DNA from: Synergistetes bacterium JGI 0000079-D21
GTDB taxonomy: Bacteria > Synergistota > Synergistia > Synergistales > 79-D21
Direction: 5' to 3'
Assembly (NCBI GenBank): GCA_000402835.1
Contig: AQRZ01000032.1
Location: forward strand, 5,821-15,627
Length of the DNA: 9,807 nucleotides
Numbering within the stretch: position 1 is the first letter of the stretch; the number at the start of each line of letters is the position of its first letter. Below are positions 1 through 7,580 of this stretch, piece by piece. A program made the translations under genes and the position numbers. Below the pieces are notes generated by a model. That model did no database searches, had not been told where the DNA came from, and saw only the letters and a list, made by a program, of their open reading frames with translations.

Positions 1-510
1 CCCGTCACGTAACGGTCTCCCAGCGCCTCCACGATGGTGTGCCTCAGGTAGATCGGGATCCCCAGGCGCCTCACCTTCGCCGCGTGCACCCAGTACCCAC
101 CGACGTGCGGCATGAACTCCACGATCCCCGCGATGTCCACCCCAGCCTGCTTCAGCTGGTAGCTCACGATCAGCCCGATGTTCCCGGCCCCCACCATCAG
201 GACCCGCTTCCCCGGCATGACCCCGTACACGTTCATCAGCGTCTGCACCGCTCCCGCTCCGTACACCCCGGGCAGGTCGTTGTTCGGGAACGGGATCATC
301 TTCTCCTGCGCACCCGTCGCCATGATCACCCGCTTCGGCTTCACCCGGAAGTACTCGTCCTCCCCCGTCACGCAGGAGACGACTCCGTCTTCCTTGTAGT
401 AGCCCACCGCCGTCGTGTTCGACAGCACCTGGATCCGTTCCTTGTTCGCCTCCAGCTCGCCGAACAGGATGTTCGCGATCTCGAATCCCCGCGTCCCCGC
501 GTGCTCTTCC
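1..510 (-). CDS. Interior fragment of FAD-dependent oxidoreductase (HcnB-like), inverted second copy
   Basis: Read on the minus strand from 509 to 1, this segment encodes about 169 uninterrupted codons of the same oxidoreductase that starts at 9241. They correspond to residues 57 to about 225 of that protein. The 400 bases 510 to 111 are identical to 9408-9807. The last 110 bases (110 to 1) continue in frame past the point where the right-hand copy leaves the window, giving PHVGGYWVHAAK and then a further two dozen residues. Visible features are the MATGA strand of the FAD domain and a second Rossmann motif GAGNIG. The FAD-binding N-terminus is missing because the fragment stops abruptly at 510, where uvrB sequence begins. 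No start or stop codon is present. It is either a chimeric contig end or a truncated duplicate; it should not be counted as a second functional gene. Confidence 0.85.
111..510. repeat. Left arm of 400-bp perfect inverted repeat
   Basis: Every base of 111-510 equals the reverse complement of 9408-9807 (paired coordinates sum to 9918), checked block by block with no mismatch. Homology ends sharply at 510/511. On the outer side the left arm runs 110 bases further, to position 1, while its partner is cut by the window end, so the true repeat may be longer than 400 bp. Confidence 0.97.
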
Positions 511-1940
511 CCGCGTACAGCGACTCGGCTCTACGGGTTTTTTTCGATGACCAGTGCATCGAGCGAATCGACGAGATCGAGCCGATTTCCGGCAAGTGCC
601 TCCGCCGAAAGGAGCAGGCCCTCATTTTTCCCGCGCAGCATTATGTGACGACAAGGGAAAACATTGCCCGGGCCTTGAATGCGATCGAATCGGAACTCGA
701 AGAACAACTCGACCGGATGACCGCGGAGGGACGCCTCCTGGAAGCTCAGCGTCTGCGCGAGAGAACCCGGTATGACATGGAAATGCTGGCACAGGTCGGC
801 TACTGCTCGGGGATCGAAAACTACTCACGGCACCTGGAGGGAAGGGAACCCGGCGAACCGCCGGGGACTCTCCTCGACTTTTTCCCTCCCGACTTCATCA
901 TGGTCATCGACGAATCCCATATCACGATTCCGCAGATTCGAGGGATGTACAACGGCGACCGTTCCAGAAAGGAAACTCTAGTGCGATACGGTTTCCGGCT
1001 GCCCTCCAGCCTGGACAACAGGCCCCTGAAATGGGAAGAGTTCCTTGGCTACCTGAAGCAGGTGGTGTTCGTTTCAGCCACCCCCGGCGATTGGGAAATC
1101 AACCATTCTTCAAAGGTGGTCGAACAACTGATCCGGCCGACCGGTATCATGGACCCGGAGGTCGTTGTCGTCGAAGCGAAGAACCAGGTTGACGACCTCA
1201 TCGGAAGGCTGTCTAACCTGAAAACAACCCGGGAGCGTGCTCTCGTCACAACCCTGACGAAGCGCTCTGCCGAGGATTTGGCAGAATACCTTTCCGAGGC
1301 GGGATTGAAGGTCCGCTATATCCATTCCGAGCTGGACACCTTCGAACGAGCCGACCTCCTGAAGGATCTACGGCTGGGTGAAATTCAGGTCCTGGTCGGC
1401 GTGAACCTTCTTCGCGAAGGGCTGGACCTCCCCGAAGTCTCTCTAGTGGCCATCCTGGATGCGGACCGGGAAGGCTTCCTTCGTTCACACCGTTCCCTCA
1501 TCCAGATGATTGGACGAGCCGCCCGGAACATTTCCGGAACGGTGGTTCTCTATGCGGATACAATGAACGACAGCATCCGGAAGGCCGTTGAAGAGACGCG
1601 GAGGCGCCGCGAGACACAACGGACCTACAACGAAGCCCATGGGATCGTTCCCCGAACGATCCTGAAAGAAGTGGTCGGGATTCTTCCGGGTGAAACGGGA
1701 AGCGGGGGAGAACCGGCAATCCTGCAGGAGTCAGGTGTTCTTGTCCCCGCGGATCGAGCCCTCCTGGAAGAACGGATGTGGAAGGCGGTCGAAAGACTCG
1801 ATTTTGAAGAAGCTGCCAGGATTCGGGATTTGCTGGCATCGGAAAGGGAAGGGGTCCTGGAAGGTGGATCATCGCATCGTCGTGCAGGGCGCAAGAGAAC
1901 ACAACCTGAAAAACATTTCCGTCGCGCTCCCAAAAGATAA
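511..1940 (+). CDS. uvrB: UvrABC excision nuclease subunit B, 5'-truncated
   Basis: UvrB is the DNA-helicase-like damage-verification subunit of nucleotide excision repair; it is loaded by UvrA and recruits UvrC. About 477 residues remain of a protein that is normally ~665-700. The match begins at [11 protein letters not shown], equivalent to about residue 190-200 of E. coli UvrB. Conserved blocks follow: [16 protein letters not shown], the motif II box DESH (909-920), [37 protein letters not shown], motif [11 protein letters not shown] (1503-1529), and a C-terminal UVR motif (about 1761-1836) that contacts UvrA/UvrC. The Walker A motif and beta-hairpin, both N-terminal, are absent because sequence upstream of 511 is antisense oxidoreductase DNA. 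The frame happens to stay open back to 39, but those codons are not UvrB. The last 25 residues overlap uvrA and are very basic. If the junction is real, the product is non-functional. Confidence 0.95.
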
Positions 1941-4749
1941 GCTTGTGGTTTTCACGGGACCGTCCGGTTCCGGAAAATCCTCATTGGCCTTCGATACGAT
2001 TTTCGCCGAGGGACAGAGACGGTATGTCCAGTCCCTTTCCGCTTATGCCCGCCAGTTTCTCGGGGTGCTCAACAAGCCGGATATCGATGACATTTCCGGC
2101 CTTTCTCCCTCCGTCTCGATCGAGCAGAAAGGGATTTCCCACAACCCGCGGTCGACGGTCGGTACCGTCACCGAAATCTACGATTACCTCCGCCTCCTTT
2201 TCAGCCGGATCGGGACACCCCATTGCCCGGTTTGCGGGGAACGGGTCCACCGACACTCCATTGATGAAATCATCTCGTTGATCCTAAGGGATTTTTCGGG
2301 GAAACGGGTCGAAATCCTGGCTCCTCTCGTCAGGGGGAAAAAGGGCGAGCACAAAAACGTCCTCGAGGAAGCAAGAAGGGAAGGGTTCCTTCGTGTTCGC
2401 GTTGACGGAAGCCTGCTGTGGCTTGAGGAAGAAATCACGCTGGACCGGAACCGGAAACATTCCATCGAAGTCGTCGTGGATCGCTTGACCGTCTCCGGGG
2501 AAAACCGAGACCGGTTGAGCGAGTCGACCGAAACCGCACTCCGCATCGGAGCGGGTTATGTCCTCTTTTCAACCCAGGAAGGCGAAGAAAAGCTTCTTTC
2601 GGAAAATTTCGCCTGCCCGAAATGCGAAATTTCACTTCCGGAAATCGAACCGAGACTTTTTTCTTTCAACAGCCCGTTCGGAGCCTGCCAGGCGTGCTCA
2701 GGCCTAGGCAGCCACGAACACTTTTCCGTCGATCTTTCCGTCGATCCCGATCGATCGGTCTGGGAAGGGGCTCTGCTTCCCTGGAAAACAACGCATACCA
2801 TGCTGAGAAAGCTGAAGGCGGTCGCTGACGCGAAAGGCTGGGATCTTTCCAGACCTTTCAAGGAACTGCCTGCCGAAATCAGGAATTCGATTTTAACGGG
2901 GGTTGCGGACCGAGTGCCGATGACCTACCGCGAAAACGGGCAGCTGCAGACCTACTTGGGACGATACGAGGGGCTGCTTCCGTGGCTCGAAAACCGGTGG
3001 GCCGAAACCGAATCCGACTCCGTAACGGAAGAGCTCGTTTCCTTTCGAGCGGAGGACCTGTGCCAAGTCTGCCTGGGAAGACGGCTGCGTCCGGAAGCCC
3101 TGGCCGTTGAAATCGACGGCCTGGGAATCGCAGACCTGACCGAAATGCCCGTTTCGACTTTTCTCCAGAGGCTGGATCGTCTTACCCTGACTCCGCAGGC
3201 CATTGAAATTTCGGGTCAGATCCTGGACGAAATCAGGAAACGCCTTTCTTTCCTGGTCGATGTCGGTGTGGGGTACCTCACTCTCTCCCGCCGGGCGGAC
3301 TCTCTAAGCGGAGGAGAGAGCCAGCGGATACGTCTTGCCACTCAGATCGGTTCCAAGCTTTGCGGTGTGCTGTACGTCCTTGACGAGCCAACGATCGGCC
3401 TTCACCCTCGGGATACGGAAAGGCTGCTTCAGACGCTGCGCGCGGTACGCGATCTCGGCAACACCGTCCTGGTGGTGGAGCACGATCGGGACACCATGCT
3501 TGCGGCGGACTACATCCTGGAGTTGGGACCCGGGGCTGGAGAACACGGAGGGCAGGTCGTCGCGGCCGGAACGCTGGAGGAGATCGTTTCCACGAGCTGC
3601 CTCACGGCGCCCTACCTGGAGGGGAAGGTCTCCGGGGCGGTCGTCCGGCCCCAACCAAGAAATCCCGAGAGCTGGCTCAAGGTCTTTGGCGCCAGGGAAC
3701 ACAACCTCAAGGACCTGGACGTATCCCTGCCTCTCGGCGTCATGACCTGCATCTCGGGAGTGTCTGGCTCGGGGAAGAGCACCTTCATGCACGAGATTCT
3801 TTACAAGGGGCTCAAGCGACTCCTGGATAGGGATTTTCGGGGACGCCCAGGGGCACATCGAGAAATCAAGGGCTGGGATCGCCTGAAAAACGTCGTTCTG
3901 GTCGACCAGGATCCAATCGGACGCACGCCCCGCTCCAACCCCGCTACCTATACGGGCCTTTTTACCCTGATCCGGGAACTTTTTTCCCGGCTCCCCGAAG
4001 CCCGAATCCGTGGCTTTCAGCCAGGCCGCTTCAGCTTCAACGTCCGAGGCGGAAGGTGTGAAGCCTGCAGGGGAGAAGGGGAAAGCCGGATCTCCATGCT
4101 TTTCATGCCGGACGTTTTTGTCCCCTGCGAAATCTGCAAAGGGAAACGCTACAATCACGAAACCCTCGAAGTCCGCTACAAGGGGAAAAATATCGCCGAG
4201 GTCCTGGACATGCCAGTGGACGAAGCCCTCCAGTTTTTTGGAGACATTCCCAGGATCGCGTCAAAACTGAAAGTGATCGAGGAGGCGGGTCTCGGTTACA
4301 TCCGCCTCGGGCAGCCCGCGCCGACCCTGAGCGGAGGAGAAGCCCAACGAGTCAAACTGGCCACTGAGCTCTCGAAGCGGTTCACCGGCCCGACCCTTTA
4401 CCTTCTCGACGAACCCACCACCGGCCTGCATTACACGGATGTCCGAAAGCTTCTCCTCCTTCTTAACAGGCTGGTGGACCAGGGGAACACGGTGGTCCTG
4501 ATCGAACACAACCTCGACGTGCTGGTTTCGAGCGATTATTTGGTTGACCTGGGACCCGAAGGAGGAGAACAGGGAGGAAGAATCGTCGTGTCGGGAACCC
4601 CGTTCGAGGTCGCTCGCTCAGGAATCGGGCATACCGCATCCTGTCTCGCGAATTTTCTCGGACAGCTACGAATCGAGGAGGAAGGACAATGCCTGAAGAA
4701 AAAAGCCAGGTCCAACAGGAAATCGTCTGGGGGCGCAATTCCGTATTAG
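1864..4749 (+). CDS. uvrA: UvrABC excision nuclease subunit A
   Basis: UvrA is the dimeric ABC-type ATPase that scans DNA for lesions and loads UvrB. The 961 codons are close to the usual ~940. Visible elements, in order: Walker A GPSGSGKS (residues 32-39); CPVCG (121-125); first zinc module C251/C254/C275/C278; ABC signature LSGGESQ (481-487); Walker B with D507/E508; second Walker [10 protein letters not shown] (632-640); second zinc module C732/C735/C755/C758; second signature LSGGEAQ (822-828); Walker B D849/E850 followed by PTTGLH. All ATPase and zinc ligands are intact. The start is inferred as GTG 1864 because the family's opening [13 protein letters not shown] begins a few residues later and no ATG lies nearby; an AAGGGG stretch sits upstream (about 1849-1855). 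The frame is open further upstream, but that part is uvrB in another frame. It overlaps uvrB by 77 nt and rlmB by 61 nt, implying co-translation. Confidence 0.97.
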   Translation: MDHRIVVQGAREHNLKNISVALPKDKLVVFTGPSGSGKSSLAFDTIFAEGQRRYVQSLSAYARQFLGVLNKPDIDDISGLSPSVSIEQKGISHNPRSTVGTVTEIYDYLRLLFSRIGTPHCPVCGERVHRHSIDEIISLILRDFSGKRVEILAPLVRGKKGEHKNVLEEARREGFLRVRVDGSLLWLEEEITLDRNRKHSIEVVVDRLTVSGENRDRLSESTETALRIGAGYVLFSTQEGEEKLLSENFACPKCEISLPEIEPRLFSFNSPFGACQACSGLGSHEHFSVDLSVDPDRSVWEGALLPWKTTHTMLRKLKAVADAKGWDLSRPFKELPAEIRNSILTGVADRVPMTYRENGQLQTYLGRYEGLLPWLENRWAETESDSVTEELVSFRAEDLCQVCLGRRLRPEALAVEIDGLGIADLTEMPVSTFLQRLDRLTLTPQAIEISGQILDEIRKRLSFLVDVGVGYLTLSRRADSLSGGESQRIRLATQIGSKLCGVLYVLDEPTIGLHPRDTERLLQTLRAVRDLGNTVLVVEHDRDTMLAADYILELGPGAGEHGGQVVAAGTLEEIVSTSCLTAPYLEGKVSGAVVRPQPRNPESWLKVFGAREHNLKDLDVSLPLGVMTCISGVSGSGKSTFMHEILYKGLKRLLDRDFRGRPGAHREIKGWDRLKNVVLVDQDPIGRTPRSNPATYTGLFTLIRELFSRLPEARIRGFQPGRFSFNVRGGRCEACRGEGESRISMLFMPDVFVPCEICKGKRYNHETLEVRYKGKNIAEVLDMPVDEALQFFGDIPRIASKLKVIEEAGLGYIRLGQPAPTLSGGEAQRVKLATELSKRFTGPTLYLLDEPTTGLHYTDVRKLLLLLNRLVDQGNTVVLIEHNLDVLVSSDYLVDLGPEGGEQGGRIVVSGTPFEVARSGIGHTASCLANFLGQLRIEEEGQCLKKKARSNRKSSGGAIPY
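4675..4686 (+). promoter_or_regulatory. Ribosome binding site of rlmB inside the uvrA 3' end
   Basis: The purine run GAGGAGGAAGGA ends two bases before ATG 4689. It lies within uvrA codons and supports the rlmB start even though that start overlaps uvrA by 61 nt. Confidence 0.7.
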
Positions 4750-5465
4750 CCTTGATCGAAGAAGCCCCGAACCGGGTCAAGAAGATCCTTGTGGCCAAGG
4801 GAGCGCATCACCAGTCCATCCGCAGGATCCAAGAGGCGTGTCGCGCTTGCGGGATCCCCCTTCAGCAGGTCGATCGGCTCACAATCGAGCGAAACTGCCC
4901 GGGGGTTTCCCACCAGGGTGTCGTCGCTCTGATTTCTCCTGCAGAACTGCATGATGTTGCGGAACTGGTACGATTCTTGCCCGACAATTCGAAACCGGGA
5001 TTGGTCCTTTTGCTGGATCACCTGCAAGATCCCGGGAACCTGGGAAGCGTCCTGCGTTCCGCCGAGGCATTCGGCGCGTCGGCGGTCGTGATTCCGAAAC
5101 GAAGAGCTGCCTTGCCGACCGGTACCGTCCTGAAGGCAAGTGCCGGAGCCGCGGCGAGGATCCCCATCGTGACCTCTTCTAACCTTCTTTCCGCCTTGGA
5201 CCGGCTCGAACCGGAGGGATTCTGGTCGGTTGCGATGGATCCGCAAGCCACGGAACCTCTGGACGGCAGGCCTCTTCCAGCGAGAATGGCGCTCGTCGTC
5301 GGAAGCGAGGGATTTGGAATCAGCCGGCCGGTCGAAAACCGCTGCGATGAACGCCGCAAAATTCCCATGGGGGGCGCCTCGGGTTCTCTCAATGCCGCCG
5401 TTGCGGCCTCGATTGCGATGTACGTCTGGAAAAGGGCGATTGACAAGGCGGGAGGCGCCCCTTAA
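4689..5465 (+). CDS. rlmB: 23S rRNA (guanosine-2'-O-)-methyltransferase RlmB / TrmH (SpoU) family
   Basis: SpoU-class RNA 2'-O-ribose methyltransferase; the RlmB subgroup methylates G2251 of 23S rRNA in the peptidyl-transferase P loop using S-adenosylmethionine. The 258 residues (E. coli RlmB is ~243) comprise an N-terminal RNA-binding domain (about 11-90, with GRNSVLALI and HQGVVALI) and a trefoil-knot catalytic domain. Motif 1 is DHLQDPGNLGSVLRSAEA (110-127, with N117 and R123), motif 2 is VVGSEGFGISR (203-213) with a downstream KIPM, and motif 3 is SGSLNAAVAAS (231-241). In motif 3 a Gly stands where the family usually has Glu before Ser-Leu-Asn; the Asn (N235) is kept. VVIPKRRAALPTGTV followed by KASAGAA is typical of RlmB. 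The exact target (RlmB versus another TrmH paralogue) is inferred from family resemblance. Its last codons and stop contain the tRNA promoter. Confidence 0.88.
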   Translation: MPEEKSQVQQEIVWGRNSVLALIEEAPNRVKKILVAKGAHHQSIRRIQEACRACGIPLQQVDRLTIERNCPGVSHQGVVALISPAELHDVAELVRFLPDNSKPGLVLLLDHLQDPGNLGSVLRSAEAFGASAVVIPKRRAALPTGTVLKASAGAAARIPIVTSSNLLSALDRLEPEGFWSVAMDPQATEPLDGRPLPARMALVVGSEGFGISRPVENRCDERRKIPMGGASGSLNAAVAASIAMYVWKRAIDKAGGAP

Positions 5466-5468
5466 AAT
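5440..5468 (+). promoter_or_regulatory. Near-consensus sigma70 promoter for tRNA-Val
   Basis: TTGACA (5440-5445), a 17-base spacer, then TAAAAT (5463-5468), which differs from TATAAT at one position. Transcription should start at about 5474-5476, leaving a short 5' leader for RNase P. The promoter lies in the last codons of rlmB, and the rlmB TAA stop is part of the -10 element. Known consensus and spacing support it; activity is inferred. Confidence 0.8.
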
Positions 5469-5480
5469 GCATGATGCTCC

Positions 5481-5555
5481 GGGTGGTTAGTTCAGAGGAA
5501 GAACGCTTCCTTGACGCGGAAGAGGTCGCAGGTTCGAGTCCTGCACCACCCACCA
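5481..5555 (+). tRNA. tRNA-Val (anticodon GAC)
   Basis: A complete cloverleaf can be drawn by hand. Acceptor stem GGGTGGT (5481-5487) pairs with ACCACCC (5545-5551). D stem GTTC pairs with GAAC (5490-5504). Anticodon stem CTTCC (5506-5510) pairs with GGAAG (5518-5522) around loop TTGACGC, placing anticodon GAC at 5513-5515 (reads GUC/GUU, valine). The variable region is AGGTC. T stem GCAGG pairs with CCTGC around TTCGAGT. The discriminator is A5552 and the CCA end (5553-5555) is genomically encoded. It lies 15 bases after the rlmB stop, with its own promoter and an intrinsic terminator directly downstream. Confidence 0.97.
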
Positions 5556-5563
5556 AAAACGAC

Positions 5564-5588
5564 GGCATCCCTCGCGGGATGCCTTTTT
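5564..5588 (+). terminator. Intrinsic terminator after tRNA-Val
   Basis: An 8-bp perfect stem, GGCATCCC (5564-5571) with GGGATGCC (5576-5583), closes a TCGC loop. It is followed by TTTTT (5584-5588), then C and four more T. An A-run (5555-5559) precedes it, so it could also stop minus-strand transcription. It should end both the tRNA transcript and any read-through from uvrBA-rlmB. Confidence 0.93.
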
Positions 5589-5589
5589 C

Positions 5590-5618
5590 TTTTCCTGCCG
5601 CCCCAATTCCTTTATAAT
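5590..5618 (+). promoter_or_regulatory. Promoter of the acpS-nnr-tsaE-tsaB operon
   Basis: A perfect -10 element TATAAT (5613-5618) lies 32 bases before the acpS start. The region 17 bases upstream (5590-5595, TTTTCC) is a weak -35, matching at about half the positions and overlapping the terminator T-tract. The -10 is convincing; the -35 assignment is tentative. Confidence 0.6.
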
Positions 5619-5639
5619 CGCCAAGAAGCCGGAACGTCC

Positions 5640-5645
5640 AGGAGG
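5640..5645 (+). promoter_or_regulatory. Ribosome binding site fixing the GTG start of acpS
   Basis: A perfect AGGAGG with a five-base spacer precedes GTG 5651. It decides this non-ATG start, which also places the catalytic Asp at residue 8 as in AcpS proteins. Confidence 0.85.
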
Positions 5646-5650
5646 CCCCC

Positions 5651-6031
5651 GTGATTTTTGGAGTCGGTGTCGACCTATGCAGTGTTTCCAGGATTGCAAG
5701 GGCAATCGCCAACCGGAGGTTCATCGAGAGGGTTTTTTCCTCTGAAGAAAGGGCCTACGCTGAGGCCAGCGGGAATCCCGCGCTGCACTATTCCTCGTCC
5801 TTCGCGGCCAAGGAAGCTTTCGCGAAGGCCGGTGGATGGGGGCTGGCCCGAACCGGAATGTCCTCCGTTTGGGTTTCCAGGGGAAACGGGCGGCCTGAAC
5901 TGCTTCTTTCCGGCCAGGCAAAGGAACTGCTCCCGAACCGCCCTTACCGGATCCATCTAAGCCTTTCACACGATGGCGACATGGCGGTCGCCGTGGTTAT
6001 CCTGGAGGTTTTCGATGATCCCCTTTTATGA
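5651..6031 (+). CDS. acpS: Holo-[acyl-carrier-protein] synthase
   Basis: AcpS transfers 4'-phosphopantetheine from CoA to the serine of apo-ACP, switching on fatty-acid synthesis; it acts in the cytosol as a trimer. The 126 codons match the usual size. The N-terminal motif GVGVDLCSVSRI carries the Mg2+-binding D8. The helix motif FAAKEAFAKA (51-60) carries the second metal ligand E55. The C-terminal LSLSHDGDMAVAVVI is the standard final strand. The start is GTG with a perfect Shine-Dalgarno. It is first in an operon and overlaps nnr by 17 nt, so the two are probably translationally coupled. Pairing of acpS with nnr is a common bacterial arrangement. No unusual residues were seen. Confidence 0.95.
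   Translation: MIFGVGVDLCSVSRIARAIANRRFIERVFSSEERAYAEASGNPALHYSSSFAAKEAFAKAGGWGLARTGMSSVWVSRGNGRPELLLSGQAKELLPNRPYRIHLSLSHDGDMAVAVVILEVFDDPLL
6004..6008 (+). promoter_or_regulatory. Ribosome binding site choosing the nnr start
   Basis: GGAGG six bases before ATG 6015, inside the acpS 3' end. It favours 6015 over an in-frame ATG at 5973, whose extra 14 residues (ATWRSPWLSWRFS) match no part of the family. Confidence 0.8.
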
Positions 6032-7580
6032 TGCGGCCGCGATCCGCGAAGCAGACCGCCTTGCGGCGGAACGATTCGGCTTTTCCCCGGCCTTGCTCAT
6101 GGAAAACGCCGGCAGGGGGGCTGCCGAAGCCCTTCTCCGACTGTACGGCAGGAGAAATTGGACGATCCTTTGTGGGCCCGGGAACAACGGGGGGGATGGA
6201 TTCGTAGCGGCCCGTCACCTGGCGTTGGCGGGTTGCGGGGTAGAGGTCTTCCTCTCGGAAGAGCGCAGCAGGCTCCGAAGCTTACCCGCCGCAAACCTCA
6301 GCCTGCTGGAGGCGATGGGGTGCTCCGTCTTCCAGGTCGGGGAACTGGACGACTCCTTTCTTGCGGACCGTTTCGAAAAATCAGGAGGCATTCTCGATGC
6401 CCTTCTCGGGACCGGTGCCAGAGGGGCTCTACGCGGTGAAACGCCCAGGCTCCTGCGGTTCTTGCCGGAGAAGGGCCCGGTCAAAGTTTCCCTGGATGTC
6501 CCGACAGGGGTGGATGCCTCGGACGGCACTGTTGATTCCCAGGCATTCCGGGCAGACCTGACGCTCACGTTCCTGGCGCCGAAAAACGGGCTTAGGATCA
6601 TGCCCGGGGCAGCCTACGCAGGAAAGCTCGGGATCATCGACCTGGGGATCGAAAAGAACCTTCTCCTTTCATCCCCTTCGATCGAAGGCTACGGAATCGA
6701 GGACGCAGCGGGAGACTGGCCTCCGGTTTCCTTTGGAGAACACAAGGGGAAAAAGGGAACCGTCCTGATCCTCGGTGGATCCTCAACCTACAGGGGGGCG
6801 CCGGTCCTTGCCGCACGGGCGGCGTTGCGGGCAGGGGCAGGCCTGGTCGTCCTGATCGTCCCCGAATGCATTGCGAAATCCGCCTCCATGTCGCTGCCTG
6901 AAACGATTGTGCTGTCTGCCTCGAAAGAGGATGAAGGCGGCGTCGACTTCGAATCGGCGGTCGGACTGCTCTCGGAATGGTCGGAGAGAGCCGACGCGCT
7001 GGTTTTCGGCCCCGGTGCCGGTCGGGTTGCCTCCACCCGATTGCTCATGGAATGGATTGCAGCCTCCTGGCGGAAGCCCCTCCTTCTCGACGCCGACTCC
7101 CTCTTTTTTCTTGCGGGAAAAGTTTCCACCTCTCGTTCTCTCATCACACCCCACGAGGGAGAAGCGGCGCGTCTGCTGGGAGAAACATCCACCACCGTCG
7201 CTGCGCGCCGCCTTGAAAGCGCGTGCAGCCTCGCTCGTCGTTTCGGGACCGTTCTGTTGAAAGGTCCCTATTCGATCTGTTGCGACGGGAACCGAACCGG
7301 ATTTGCACTCGAATCTTCCCCCGCGCTGGCGGTGCCTGGTTCCGGTGATGTCTTGTCCGGAATCGCCGGAACCCTCCTGGCGAAGGGGCTTTCTCCTTGG
7401 CGGGCCGGACTGGCTGCTGCCTGGACGCACGCGAGGGCCGGAAGCATCCTGAGCTCCGACCGCCGAACGGAAGCCGGTTTCCTTGCGAGTGAAATCGCCG
7501 ACGCTCTGCAGGCGGTTCTCGGGGAACTTTCTTCCTTCTCCAAGGACCAGGGATCCGACTTCGATGCAAACCTCCTCTAG
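6015..7580 (+). CDS. nnr: Bifunctional NAD(P)HX epimerase / ADP-dependent NAD(P)HX dehydratase
   Basis: Nnr (YjeF-type) repairs NADHX and NADPHX, hydrated forms of NAD(P)H that arise by side reaction. The N-terminal domain epimerises R/S forms and the C-terminal ribokinase-like domain dehydrates the S form using ADP. It has 521 residues, near the usual ~510. Epimerase (about 1-215): LLMENAGRGAAEAL (27-40), GPGNNGGDG (54-62), LLGTGARG (130-137) and SLDVPTGVDASDG (159-171). Dehydratase (about 235-505): HKGKKGTVLILGGSSTYRGA (243-262), ALVFGPGAGR (328-337), LLLDADSL (356-363), ITPHEGEAARLLG (377-389), and VPGSGDVLSGIAGTLLAKG (440-458) with catalytic-type D445. The last motif reads GSGD rather than the usual GTGD, a mild change. 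It overlaps acpS and tsaE by 17 nt each. Confidence 0.95.
   Translation: MIPFYDAAAIREADRLAAERFGFSPALLMENAGRGAAEALLRLYGRRNWTILCGPGNNGGDGFVAARHLALAGCGVEVFLSEERSRLRSLPAANLSLLEAMGCSVFQVGELDDSFLADRFEKSGGILDALLGTGARGALRGETPRLLRFLPEKGPVKVSLDVPTGVDASDGTVDSQAFRADLTLTFLAPKNGLRIMPGAAYAGKLGIIDLGIEKNLLLSSPSIEGYGIEDAAGDWPPVSFGEHKGKKGTVLILGGSSTYRGAPVLAARAALRAGAGLVVLIVPECIAKSASMSLPETIVLSASKEDEGGVDFESAVGLLSEWSERADALVFGPGAGRVASTRLLMEWIAASWRKPLLLDADSLFFLAGKVSTSRSLITPHEGEAARLLGETSTTVAARRLESACSLARRFGTVLLKGPYSICCDGNRTGFALESSPALAVPGSGDVLSGIAGTLLAKGLSPWRAGLAAAWTHARAGSILSSDRRTEAGFLASEIADALQAVLGELSSFSKDQGSDFDANLL

Noticed and set aside
39..510. Open + strand frame running into uvrB that looks like a 156-residue UvrB N-terminus.
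   Set aside because: It is the antisense of the FAD oxidoreductase, kept open by GC-rich codons; its His/Arg/Pro-rich translation has no UvrB motif and the same strand of DNA encodes a well-conserved flavoprotein on the other side.
3304..4158. 284-codon minus-strand open frame opposite uvrA.
   Set aside because: It lies wholly within the uvrA coding region covering conserved ATPase and signature motifs; the translation is Arg/Gly/Pro-rich with no recognisable domain.
5389..5724. Minus-strand open frame across the tRNA and its flanks.
   Set aside because: It spans a functional tRNA gene and terminator; the reading frame is incidental.
5973..6014. Upstream ATG start for nnr.
   Set aside because: The 14 added residues are out-of-frame acpS sequence with no family match, whereas ATG 6015 has GGAGG six bases upstream.
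6783..7430. 215-codon minus-strand open frame opposite nnr.
   Set aside because: Shadow of the dehydratase domain of nnr; low-complexity Arg/Gly/Ser-rich translation and no ribosome site.
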